A stretch of DNA of 64,000 nt from a virus, in the IMG/VR virus record IMGVR_UViG_3300042308_001371, positions 17,766-81,765 of that record, one strand, 5' to 3'. The translations under genes and the position numbers were made by a program. This document shows, piece after piece, positions 16,601 to 24,662 of the stretch (its first letter is position 1; the number at the start of each line of letters is the position of its first letter). The notes below the pieces were generated by a model. It was given only the letters and a program-made list of their open reading frames with translations. It had not been told where the DNA came from and searched no databases.

Positions 16601-18560
16601 TGCCAGATCCTTGGAGAGAGTTATAAATAAAGATCCTAACTCTCCAGTTAATGCGTATTATATTTCTGGTCTTAACGACTTGCAGGGTATTTTACTTTTA
16701 GAATCTAGATCTCTAATAGATGATCCTTTCTATGTTGGATTTAGTGAGCAGTTCTCAGATGGGTTTGGAAATCCAATAGCTGTATTCGAGCCTAATATTC
16801 CGGTAGCAAAAACAATTAAGGATCTTACATCTCCGGGGGTTATAACTACAACTACTTCTCATAGTTTTACACCAAACCAACAAGTATATTGTTTCATAAA
16901 ACAAACTTCTTTACCAGCACTTTTATCTGGATCAAAGATAATAGAAACTACTCCCGGAGTAGATACTCTTACAATTTATGGATTTAGTTTTTCTGGAGCA
17001 CAAATAACTTCTTTCGAATCAGCCGTAGTATTCCCAGCTGATGTAGTTTCTGATAATTCGGTAAATCCGAATAGAGTTTATTTCTCTAAGATATACCAAC
17101 CAGAGGCTGTGCCGCTAGTTAACTACATTGATATTGGACCAAGAGACAAGAAAATACAAAGAATCATTGCATTAAGAGATAGTCTTGCAGTACTCAAAGA
17201 AGAGGGCGTCTACATCATATCAGGACAGTCTGCACCAAACTTTTCTGTGCGTCTTTGTGATTCCTCTGCCTTAACCCTTGCTCCAGATACAGCTGTTAAC
17301 TTAAATAATCTAGTATATGTATTAACAAGTCAAGGAGTAGTTACAGTATCCGAAACTGGCGTTCAAGTAATGTCTAGAAATATTGAAAATAAAATTCAAG
17401 AAGTTACAAATTCTAGGTTTGATTATAAGCTTATGAGTTGGGGAATGTCCTCTGAATCAGATAGATGCTATCTTCTTTGGCTTCCTGAGAAGACTACCGA
17501 TGGATATGCTACGCAAGCTTTTAGATATAATACTTTCACAAGAGCTTGGACTAGGTGGACTAAACCTGCGAACTGCGGTGTAGTCAATCCTCTAGATGAT
17601 AAGATGTATCTAGGAGATTCATCTGGAAGACCATATGTATTGCAAGAAAGAAAAAACTTTGAAAGACAGGATCATTCTGACAGAGAAATAATTAGAAGTA
17701 TTGTAGCAAATTCTGCAAATGGAACTACTTACACACTCTCATCGTCTGTAGAATTAGCAGCTGGAGATGTGCTAACTCAAATACAGTATCTTGATATAAA
17801 TAAGTTTAATAGATTCCTTAAAAAATTAGATAGAGATGGATTCTCTTCTCATACTGAGGAGAAATACGTAACATTAAAAGCATCTGCCGGAGACAGTCTT
17901 GGATCAAAATTACAAGAAGTTGAAGTAAAGTTATTATCTGATGGAATTATAATACCACATAGCTCTGGATCAGATATCGCAATAGATATTGCAACTAACT
18001 TTAACGCAATAGTTGCTATCCTTAACCTATCTACAACTTTAACTAATTTTAAAGACTATAAATCAGTAACAGATCCTTTAACTTATGAAGTACTTATTAC
18101 TGGTGTTAATACCATAATGAATACTATTACAGTGAAGGCAGAGAATAAGTTTATAGTGGGCGATGTTTCTATATTTAAAGGTATCAAGTGTGTTGTTCAA
18201 TATGCCCCACAACACTTCGGAAAACCAGAATCAACTAAGCAAATATCAGAAGGTACTTTTATATTTGATCAGAATAATTTCTGGGGTGGATCTGTTGCCT
18301 ATTCTTCAGATAGATCGTATGACTTTAAGAGTATAGATTTTCAAGGAAGAGGTCCGGGATATTGGGATGGATATAATTGGGCTAATGCTACTTTTGGAGG
18401 AGAGGGCAATGAAGTTCCTTTCAGAACTTTTGTTCCTTCAGACAAGGCTAGATGTAGGTATCTCCATGTTCAGTTTACTCATATTAATGCAAGAGAGCAA
18501 TGGAAACTAATTGGAGTATCTTTAGAACCTAGAGAAGTCTCCACTAGAGGATATAGATAA
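13692..18560 (+). CDS. large tail tubular protein B-like nozzle protein
   Basis: A 1622-residue protein with a GTG start four bases after the previous gene. The N-terminus (INRGLVTSPNELARPDGAAD, NVVEPRRGFAEFG) matches the T7 gp12-type tail tube/nozzle family, and the C-terminal half contains the beta-propeller-like segments typical of it (ALRDSLAVLKEEGVYIISG, LTSQGVVTVSETGVQVMSR, FTRAWTRWTKP). It is twice the length of T7 gp12 (794 residues). The extra length is several copies of a beta module with an H-G/S-F turn (TIASHGYTDGTKVRLFG, LSNHGFATNDLVTIDG, IKNHSFFNNDQVTFS). It forms the distal tail tube. Confidence 0.85.
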   Translation: MPILTINRGLVTSPNELARPDGAADVLDNCVIDSDNVVEPRRGFAEFGNVTDDDSVVKQLLTYKGRVLRHFANKLSFDSTGNGSFLNFSGTYNELVSRLRIRYFELNSNLYFTTSEGIKKISAKSADDFSNSAEYITKAGGVKATGLELNLVPSASGFLPAQSKVAYKVLWARKDVNGNIIRGVPSSRHVITNTSQDLNVGESFTATILDAGAGIHKSFDATSSISDGPQITFLAAAVNITDNTIALTAGATDHNYQTNDLIKLLQNGVNPLPVGLAVGNYYVIRVDTNKIKLKTTTTGSEVDITSVAAAGTSGIVENTTTGKTITIASHGYTDGTKVRLFGILANELDKTQTYYIRNKTTNTFQLSLEPASVIITLTKKVGTSEIYSGISNNDFFLFDSLTNKFAVWFNISGTDPSPTSSLLLGRQLIEIPIYNITLKNKINYASKIAEILFSISDVEIEVASEVVTITNRDGGDVLDASQGSLDITYGTISTVYDGQTSIGIPSNTQVITTVPSGINSKDFFYEVYRTAITTVPTGLTLNDIDPGEEFQKIYESPVSLTDVIPSEVTFDDYIPETFREGGLYLYVNPVTGESALQANEAPPIAHDVAIFKGSAFYANTKEVHRLQFSMLSVFPYNSGSSKLHVGNSTKMSTYTFIGQNEIIQFTAKKKSETVGGSYFDIYNAQNKIKYRTWFDKGSIVFNFDQTAINSTTEEITLSNHGFATNDLVTIDGTTLPGGLLKKSYYAIRVSSNTIKLSDSINGSAINLDSSSGSASISHISKAPSVDNCLLLKIPLLLPIYEDTVEGSVDAFADAFFDINDFNINDNIYHLFDSFYDINGSTETINIKNHSFFNNDQVTFSQNCPDGILIDTPYYVINKTNNSFGISTSIGGPSVDITPKSGAGKVTFVAPSSIVKLVYTDNGDVSPVVQSSPVTGWSDPLVLQQGDGEDASLNQVLLSGLSSQSLSIEDTARSLERVINKDPNSPVNAYYISGLNDLQGILLLESRSLIDDPFYVGFSEQFSDGFGNPIAVFEPNIPVAKTIKDLTSPGVITTTTSHSFTPNQQVYCFIKQTSLPALLSGSKIIETTPGVDTLTIYGFSFSGAQITSFESAVVFPADVVSDNSVNPNRVYFSKIYQPEAVPLVNYIDIGPRDKKIQRIIALRDSLAVLKEEGVYIISGQSAPNFSVRLCDSSALTLAPDTAVNLNNLVYVLTSQGVVTVSETGVQVMSRNIENKIQEVTNSRFDYKLMSWGMSSESDRCYLLWLPEKTTDGYATQAFRYNTFTRAWTRWTKPANCGVVNPLDDKMYLGDSSGRPYVLQERKNFERQDHSDREIIRSIVANSANGTTYTLSSSVELAAGDVLTQIQYLDINKFNRFLKKLDRDGFSSHTEEKYVTLKASAGDSLGSKLQEVEVKLLSDGIIIPHSSGSDIAIDIATNFNAIVAILNLSTTLTNFKDYKSVTDPLTYEVLITGVNTIMNTITVKAENKFIVGDVSIFKGIKCVVQYAPQHFGKPESTKQISEGTFIFDQNNFWGGSVAYSSDRSYDFKSIDFQGRGPGYWDGYNWANATFGGEGNEVPFRTFVPSDKARCRYLHVQFTHINAREQWKLIGVSLEPREVSTRGYR

Positions 18561-18970
18561 TGCCTAAATTATCAGACATTAGACGTATTGTTCCAGAAGA
18601 TTATCCTGATGATTTTCAAGAATCAGCTGGCATGATTGCTGGATCTTACAATGAGTTTGCTGATGAAATTTATCAAGTAGTTAATGGTGGATTAGATTTT
18701 GATAATCTGGCTAGGTCATTAGGCACGATAGATGTAGTATTTGATGCATCAGGAAATATAATTGGTAATTCCACTGTCGTTACAAAGCTATCTTATGTAT
18801 CCATGGTTCATTTGGGAAAAGTTCAAAACCTTACCAATGCATCCGCTAAGCTTGCTCAAATTCCTTTTATAGACTGGTCTTACACTGGATCGGGAGCTAT
18901 AAAGATTTTATATGGGATCGGATTTACAGTAGGCGTTAAGTACAGACTTACTTTGGAGATAATCAAATAA
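18560..18970 (+). CDS. short virion-region protein, unknown
   Basis: A 136-residue protein whose ATG shares its A with the stop of the tubular protein gene (TAATG), so it is translationally coupled to it. The N-terminus (DIRRIVPEDYPDDFQESAG) is helical, and the C-terminal 80 residues look like a beta domain. It has no membrane segment or enzyme motif. Position at the end of the neck operon suggests a minor tail or fibre-tip protein. Confidence 0.65.
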   Translation: MPKLSDIRRIVPEDYPDDFQESAGMIAGSYNEFADEIYQVVNGGLDFDNLARSLGTIDVVFDASGNIIGNSTVVTKLSYVSMVHLGKVQNLTNASAKLAQIPFIDWSYTGSGAIKILYGIGFTVGVKYRLTLEIIK

Positions 18971-19345
18971 TTCACATAGTTTTACTTATATAGAGCATGA
19001 ATCTCAATTTGGTAAAACCAGATCCTTAATGTGCTTTCAGCTATTTGGGGAAAAGGGGTGGGCTTTTAACCTGAATGTCTCTTTTCTACAAAGTTCCAAA
19101 CTTCCAATAACTTTGCTTAACTCTCTGGCTTTCCGCTAGGTACTTAGTGGTTTTGCGACACCTAGTCGAGTATTTCGTTTCCTACACCGGCTCGTATATC
19201 GGACTCGCTTGTAAGTCCTCTATTTCACGGTCCAAAAGAGCAAAAAGAGAAGAAATTAATCTTCCTTGATAATATAACATAACTTTGCTATATTCACAAC
19301 TAGGTATAAGGTGTTGATTTTTTGTAGGAATGAAAACTACTATTT
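18971..19345 (+). other. 375-base non-coding stretch with several hairpins
   Basis: No credible gene on either strand. The middle part (about 19050-19250) is less AT-rich than its surroundings. It holds short inverted repeats: CGAC-ACCTA-GTCG near 19157 and GGACT-CGCTTGTA-AGTCC near 19201. It could be a structured leader or small RNA, or the site of a lost gene. No tRNA T-arm or anticodon arm is found. It lies directly upstream of late promoter copy 3. Confidence 0.4.
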
Positions 19346-19360
19346 AACACCCTTATATTA
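19346..19360 (+). promoter_or_regulatory. candidate late promoter, copy 3
   Basis: AACACCCTTATATTA followed by CAGGAG, the ribosome site of the first ejection-protein gene 13 bases on. It is the same motif as at 6278 and 12033 with one change (TATATTA). Confidence 0.65.
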
Positions 19361-19372
19361 CAGGAGAACTCT

Positions 19373-22006
19373 ATGGGAATGAGACTTAATCAGGCAGGAA
19401 ATCAAACACCCGGACAAGGGATGAGTACTACTTTATCTGATGAAGAAAAGAAAAGGAAGGAACAAGAGTCTCTAAAACAACCTCAGATTCCTGAATTAAA
19501 ATCCCCATCATCTCAGGCAAATGTAGCACAGGCTGCAGCACCTAAAGCAGCTCCAAAACAACAAGCTGCTGGAACAGGAACATTCTCTAATCTTAAAAGT
19601 TATATACAAGCTGCTCAAGGTGGAGGACAGCAAAAAATTGCACAAGCTGCAACTCAGAAAGTTCAAAACGTAGCGTCTGGTGCTCAAAAAGAAATTTCTC
19701 AATCACAAAAAACTTTTGGAAATCAGCTAGAAGCTGGAAGCTTAGCCAATAGAGGAGCTGCTGGTGGAGATGTTCAAGCTGCAATAGATGCTGCTAGAGG
19801 AACAGTTTACCAAGCTCCAATAGAGCCAGCTCCAGTTGCGCAGCCTACAACCCGTCTCGAAAATGCAGCGAACTCAGTTAGAAATACAGATCAATACTTT
19901 AAAGATTTTCTAGGTGATAAATATACTGCATTTCAAGAAGAACTTAACGCCATTCAGCGCAGAGTACACCCAATGGATTATGGCCCGGGATCTTCTAATG
20001 AAGCATCATTAAAACGTCAAAATGACGATATACAAACTCTATACTCTAAATATGGAGTTGACAAAAATAAAATTTCGCAATATGCTACAGAAAAACCTGC
20101 TGAACCAGCAACTACTGTTGTACCGGCTCCAGTAGAAACTCCCCAATCCGGAGTAACTCCAGAACAAGCACAGAGATTTCAAGAGATCATTAATGCTAGA
20201 TATGCAGGTCCGGGATCTATTCAAGAAGCGGGCTTGTACAATAGAGCCGCAGAAAAAGCAAGAACAGCTCAGGAAGCAGTTAAGCAAACTCAGACAGCAG
20301 CTGGAAGAGAGCAACTTCTTAGAAATATATTTAGCCAAGGTAGAGATTATTCTAGAGGTCAATCTAAACTTGATTCATTACTTTTAAATACCTCTCAACA
20401 AGGCCTTGGACAACTTCAGCAACAAGCGCAGCAAGCGGGAGATTTACAACAAAAACTTCAACAGGCTCAAACAGAATCTGCTAATACAGCAACTGGAAGA
20501 GCTAGTGAAATTTCTAATATTCAGCAACAAGCTAGAAAATCATTTCTAGAAGGAAGAACTGAAGAAGAGACAACAACAGAAAAAGGCATAGATGCTTTAA
20601 TAAAAGATCCTGCTTTAGATGCTTCAGGAAATAAGATTCAAAAACTAGATTCTACCGGAAAACCTATGGTAGATGCAAAGGGTGATCCAGTTTATCAAAC
20701 TAAATGGGACCAACTGCCAGAATATTATAGAGAAGCTATACGCAATAAAGAAGCTACAAATAAAGATATACAAAAAGAAAGGTTGGCTGCTTTAACTGCG
20801 TATGAACCACAAGTGCAACAGCTTACTGAGGCCAATAAGCAAGTGGCAGAAACTGAGGCTGCAATTAGAAGCGCAGAGTATCAAATTAACCAATTAAAGA
20901 GATATGGTAATAAAATTCAAGCAGCTGGGCAAATCCAAGTTCAGCTTGGCAGACTTCAACAATTAAGACAACAATCGAATGCTCAAAAAGCTCAAGCTGC
21001 TGCAATTCAACAGAGTCCAGAATACCAACAGTACACTCAACAGAAGACAGCTGCTGACCAAATGAATATGAATCAATTGAGCTTATCCCCAGAGGAAGCC
21101 GCAGTATTAGGAATCAGTTCTGGAGAAGGCTTATATAATGTAGGTCAAAACTTAATTCAAGATGTTAATGCAGAAAGAGAAAGATTAATAACAAAAGATC
21201 AATTTGCTAGACAACAAGCACTGGCTAGATTAGCAGGACTTGATACTTCAAAAGCTTTACAAAAAGATTTGCAATATACGGATGCTGAAAAAGCAGGAAC
21301 TCAAACATTGAAAAGTTCTTTAAATACTCAAGCTGTAAGAGACATTTTAAACGAAAAACAACAAAAATTTAAAGAAAGTGCAGAAGGTGCTAATTTAGTT
21401 GGAATGGGACAAAAGAAAGTGTCCAGAGGGAATTGGTCAGGAACGAGAACTAAAACATATTACGCAGATCAATCAGGAAATGTAGCAGACATGTTGCGAC
21501 AAGCAGGATATGACGTATCCGCTGAAAATCCAGAGGCTACTAGGACTATACTATCAGATAAAGATGCGTTAGCTAATTACTTAGGAGCTACTGATACTGG
21601 CAGAGATGACTCTGGAAGTATGTATGCAGAAGGAGCAGCTAGAACAGCAACTGGAGCAGCAACTGGAGCAGCTATTGGCGCAGGACTAGGATCTATTGGA
21701 GGGCCTTTAGCAGGTGTAACGGCAGCAGGTGGAGCAATTGTAGGGGGAGTACTAGGGTCAGTCGTTGGTCCAAATTCAAGTTTATCCAATGTTGTCGGAG
21801 ATTTAAGCGGAGGAAGGATGAGTTCTTCCGCTATGGCCAAAGTTGGAATGGGAACTGCAAAAGCTAAAGCTATTGAAGATTTAGAGAGAAAGTATAAAGC
21901 TTATCTTGAAGGTCAAGGATTTGGAAACCGTTCCAATATTGTAGATGCTGGGATTACGTCTACCAGATCTGCAGCTTTGCGAGATTTATTGCGCAGGCAG
22001 GGATAA
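19373..22006 (+). CDS. large internal virion (DNA ejection) protein
   Basis: An 877-residue protein, rich in Gln and Ala with long helical stretches (for example QQGLGQLQQQAQQAGDLQQK). Near the C-terminus (residues about 758-800) is a Gly-zipper hydrophobic segment of alternating GAAIGAGLG, GGPLAG and GGAIVGGVLG, the kind that inserts in membranes. This is the architecture of podovirus ejection proteins that leave the capsid and form a conduit across the envelope. It heads a five-gene block of similar proteins behind late promoter copy 3. Confidence 0.8.
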   Translation: MGMRLNQAGNQTPGQGMSTTLSDEEKKRKEQESLKQPQIPELKSPSSQANVAQAAAPKAAPKQQAAGTGTFSNLKSYIQAAQGGGQQKIAQAATQKVQNVASGAQKEISQSQKTFGNQLEAGSLANRGAAGGDVQAAIDAARGTVYQAPIEPAPVAQPTTRLENAANSVRNTDQYFKDFLGDKYTAFQEELNAIQRRVHPMDYGPGSSNEASLKRQNDDIQTLYSKYGVDKNKISQYATEKPAEPATTVVPAPVETPQSGVTPEQAQRFQEIINARYAGPGSIQEAGLYNRAAEKARTAQEAVKQTQTAAGREQLLRNIFSQGRDYSRGQSKLDSLLLNTSQQGLGQLQQQAQQAGDLQQKLQQAQTESANTATGRASEISNIQQQARKSFLEGRTEEETTTEKGIDALIKDPALDASGNKIQKLDSTGKPMVDAKGDPVYQTKWDQLPEYYREAIRNKEATNKDIQKERLAALTAYEPQVQQLTEANKQVAETEAAIRSAEYQINQLKRYGNKIQAAGQIQVQLGRLQQLRQQSNAQKAQAAAIQQSPEYQQYTQQKTAADQMNMNQLSLSPEEAAVLGISSGEGLYNVGQNLIQDVNAERERLITKDQFARQQALARLAGLDTSKALQKDLQYTDAEKAGTQTLKSSLNTQAVRDILNEKQQKFKESAEGANLVGMGQKKVSRGNWSGTRTKTYYADQSGNVADMLRQAGYDVSAENPEATRTILSDKDALANYLGATDTGRDDSGSMYAEGAARTATGAATGAAIGAGLGSIGGPLAGVTAAGGAIVGGVLGSVVGPNSSLSNVVGDLSGGRMSSSAMAKVGMGTAKAKAIEDLERKYKAYLEGQGFGNRSNIVDAGITSTRSAALRDLLRRQG

Positions 22007-22008
22007 GT

Positions 22009-22356
22009 ATGCCTAGCTTATATGCGCAGTTTGTAGAAGAAATACTAGACCTAAAAACTTTAGAAGATGAAGATAGCTTTGTTACATATGAAATTCAAAA
22101 AGCAGGACACGTAGTATGTTTAAAAGTAGTAAATATGTATATTGATAAAAAGTCTAGAGGAAAAAATAAATCTATAGATTTGCTTGATAAAATGAAAGAT
22201 ATAGCACATAGCAAAAATTGTTCTTGTCTATCTGCTCAGATTAACAAAGCAACTAGTGAGTTTATTCAACAGAGAACTACCCATATATGTAGACTATATG
22301 GGATGAAAAATACGTATGAAGATTCTCAAATTATAATTTTTAGTAGGAGCATATAA
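22009..22356 (+). CDS. small GNAT-like protein in the internal virion block
   Basis: A 115-residue protein. VVNMYIDKKSRGKNKSIDLLDKMKDIA aligns with motif A of GNAT acetyltransferases (beta4, the R/Q-x-x-G-x-G/A loop, alpha3), although the loop is RGKNKS rather than a full Q-x-x-G-x-G, so acetyl-CoA binding may be lost. RLYGMKN fits the usual end motif (Y-x-K-x-GF). Small GNAT-fold proteins are found in the internal-protein block of T7-like phages. Its ATG is two bases after the upstream stop, and it overlaps the next start by one base (TAATG). Confidence 0.65.
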   Translation: MPSLYAQFVEEILDLKTLEDEDSFVTYEIQKAGHVVCLKVVNMYIDKKSRGKNKSIDLLDKMKDIAHSKNCSCLSAQINKATSEFIQQRTTHICRLYGMKNTYEDSQIIIFSRSI

Positions 22357-23261
22357 TGGCAGGGATATTTGGCGGTGGAGATGCTGGTAAAAGTGAAATG
22401 GAGAAAGCCAATAAGCTTATGCAAGATAATATTGCACGTTTAGAAGCAATTGGTATTCCATCAATTGAAGCTCAAAGAATTGCTTTACAGACTCCAGAAC
22501 TTGTGGGACAGTTAGAAGCAGAAGTTTTAGGCCCATCTGCTATGGAAGGAGTTCAAGAAGATCCTAGATTAAAAGCTATAAATATGGCAGCTATGCAAGA
22601 TGTTGCAGGAATTGCAGCAGCTGGAGGACTTGATGCTAATGCTAGACTTAATTTAGAGCAAGGACTTGGAAGAGTAGCAGGTTCCGAACAAGCAAGATTA
22701 AGTGCTCTTAGAGAAAATCCAGATATGGGTGCAGGTCAAAAATTATTGTTACAAATGCAAGCTATACAAGGAGCTGGTCAAGCTAAAAACCAAGTAGCTT
22801 TACAGTCTGCAGCGCAATCACAAGACGCTCGTATGGCTGCTTTAAGACTACAGGGTGATATGGCAACTCAAATGTCCCAACAACAATTAGCATTGGCTGG
22901 ACAAAAAGCTTCAGCAGATGATGTAATTAAGCAGTTTAATACACAAGGTAGACAAGGTGTAAATCAATTTAATGCTCAAAATAGAATCGCAACACAAAGA
23001 GGCATAGAAAATACAAGAAATCAAGTAGAGATGTATAATAAGGGACTTTTTCAACAAGACTTCCAGAATAGGATGGCTAAGGCTACTGGAGTTTCTGGTG
23101 CGCAAAATAATTTAGCTAATCAATATACTGCTCAAGGCGGGGCTGCTCAACAAGCCCAACAAGCTCAAACAGGAGCATTGCTCAACCTAGCTGGAACTGT
23201 TGCGGGAGCTGGAATTGGAGCTTATGGAGATGTTCAAGCTGAAAAAGTAAAAAAGGCATAA
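22356..23261 (+). CDS. internal virion/DNA ejection protein
   Basis: A 301-residue protein, Gln/Ala-rich and mostly helical, with a C-terminal Gly-rich hydrophobic segment (LLNLAGTVAGAGIGAYG) able to insert in a membrane. It opens with Gly-rich MAGIFGGGDAGKSEM, a common start of P22 gp7/gp20-type ejection proteins. It is coupled to the upstream GNAT-like gene by a TAATG overlap. Confidence 0.75.
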   Translation: MAGIFGGGDAGKSEMEKANKLMQDNIARLEAIGIPSIEAQRIALQTPELVGQLEAEVLGPSAMEGVQEDPRLKAINMAAMQDVAGIAAAGGLDANARLNLEQGLGRVAGSEQARLSALRENPDMGAGQKLLLQMQAIQGAGQAKNQVALQSAAQSQDARMAALRLQGDMATQMSQQQLALAGQKASADDVIKQFNTQGRQGVNQFNAQNRIATQRGIENTRNQVEMYNKGLFQQDFQNRMAKATGVSGAQNNLANQYTAQGGAAQQAQQAQTGALLNLAGTVAGAGIGAYGDVQAEKVKKA

Positions 23262-23272
23262 GGATATAGTAC

Positions 23273-24661
23273 ATGGCAAATAATAATTATCAATCTTTAA
23301 TAGACCTTCTTAATCCAAAAAAAGAAGAACAATTATTTTCTCCAATTAATCCAACTTTGGATCAACTAAGTACGCCAATTAATCCAACTCCTGAGCAATT
23401 AGCTTCTATTGTGGAACAACAGCAAACTCCTGAGCCTGAAATTCAAGCTCCCGTTAGAGCAGTTGCAAAACAAGCTTCTCCAAAAAAAGAAGAAATTTCT
23501 GGCAATCCATTTATGGAAAACGTAAATTTTGATGCAGCTATGGCTAAACTTCCAAAAGAAGATAATGCCGTCTTAGATAAAAATTTACCCCTCTCAGAAC
23601 CTCCAATATCAAAATCAGAGGCTTTAATAGCCGAGTATAATAAACTACTTGGAAAAGGTGAAACAGATCTTGCAGACGCTAGAAAGCGTGATAGAATGTT
23701 AAAAATAGGAGGATCTATTGGAGATGCTCTTGCTACATATTTAAATGCAAGATCTCAAATGAATGTTAAAGCTCCGGGAGTTCAAGTTCAACAAGGTGCT
23801 GGATTAGGTAAGATAGCTGATATGTTTGCTACAGCTCCAGAGATTCAGAGTGACTTAGCTCAAAGAAGAGAATCCATGATGAAGCAATATGCAGAACTAG
23901 CTAAGGGTGAGAGAGCACAAACTAGACTCACTTCCGAAGAATTAAGAGCTAAAGATGCAGATTTGAGAGCTAGAGAATTAGCTAAAATGCAAATTGAAGG
24001 TAATTTAAAAGCGGCTGGAATTAAAGCTGAAGGTAATTTAAAAGCGGCTGGAATTAAAGCCTCTGAAAAAGGAGAGTTCACTCCTTATCAACAATATATG
24101 GTGAACAAGGCTGAGAAAAAAGAGTCAAAACTTTCGGATAAACAAACTACAGAAATTGAAGGTATTAATAACGCACTTAAAGGTTTAGATGAAGTTGAAG
24201 CTGCTAAAACAGGAGTAAACACTGGAAGATACGCATCTATGTATCAATCAGGAATGGATATTTTACCATTTGCAGAATCCGATAAAGATTTTGTTGCGCT
24301 TAAACAACTCTCTGGAACTCAATTATTTGATTATGTAAAAGCTCAATCTGGAGTATCCTATTCTGTAAAAGAATTAGATCAATTAAAAAGTAATATGCCT
24401 AATGTAGATGACGATGATAATACTTTTATGACTAAATTAAAAACAGTTAGAGGTATTATCGAAAGAAAACAAAAAGAAAAGTTATCAGCATTTGAAAAAC
24501 AAGGAAAAAATGTTGGAGCATTCAAAGAAGAATCAGAAAAAACACAAGAACAGCCAAGTAATTTAGTGAGAATAAAAGGTCCAAGCGGACAAGAAGTTAA
24601 TATGACAGAAGAAAAAGCTCAAAAATACTTAAGTAAGCCGGGTTATACAAGGATAAAATAA
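23273..24661 (+). CDS. internal virion protein with repeated helical segments
   Basis: A 462-residue hydrophilic protein, Lys/Glu/Ala-rich and largely helical. The N-terminal 140 residues look disordered, with a repeated INPT motif. A perfect 33-base tandem duplication encodes EGNLKAAGIKA twice (about residues 242-263). The C-terminus (NLVRIKGPSGQEVNMTEEKA) is a small separate domain. Its place among ejection proteins supports a virion role; the exact function is unknown. Confidence 0.65.
   Translation: MANNNYQSLIDLLNPKKEEQLFSPINPTLDQLSTPINPTPEQLASIVEQQQTPEPEIQAPVRAVAKQASPKKEEISGNPFMENVNFDAAMAKLPKEDNAVLDKNLPLSEPPISKSEALIAEYNKLLGKGETDLADARKRDRMLKIGGSIGDALATYLNARSQMNVKAPGVQVQQGAGLGKIADMFATAPEIQSDLAQRRESMMKQYAELAKGERAQTRLTSEELRAKDADLRARELAKMQIEGNLKAAGIKAEGNLKAAGIKASEKGEFTPYQQYMVNKAEKKESKLSDKQTTEIEGINNALKGLDEVEAAKTGVNTGRYASMYQSGMDILPFAESDKDFVALKQLSGTQLFDYVKAQSGVSYSVKELDQLKSNMPNVDDDDNTFMTKLKTVRGIIERKQKEKLSAFEKQGKNVGAFKEESEKTQEQPSNLVRIKGPSGQEVNMTEEKAQKYLSKPGYTRIK
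23996..24061 (+). repeat. 33-base in-frame tandem duplication
   Basis: Unit 1 spans 23996-24028 and unit 2 spans 24029-24061; they differ only in the last base. They encode the 11-residue unit EGNLKAAGIKA twice in a row, inside a helical region of an ejection protein. The near-identity indicates a recent slippage event. Confidence 0.9.
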
Positions 24662-24662
24662 T

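Noticed and set aside
18971-19345. tRNA cluster or attachment site
   Set aside because: No tRNA arms, and no integrase gene or flanking direct repeats in the window.
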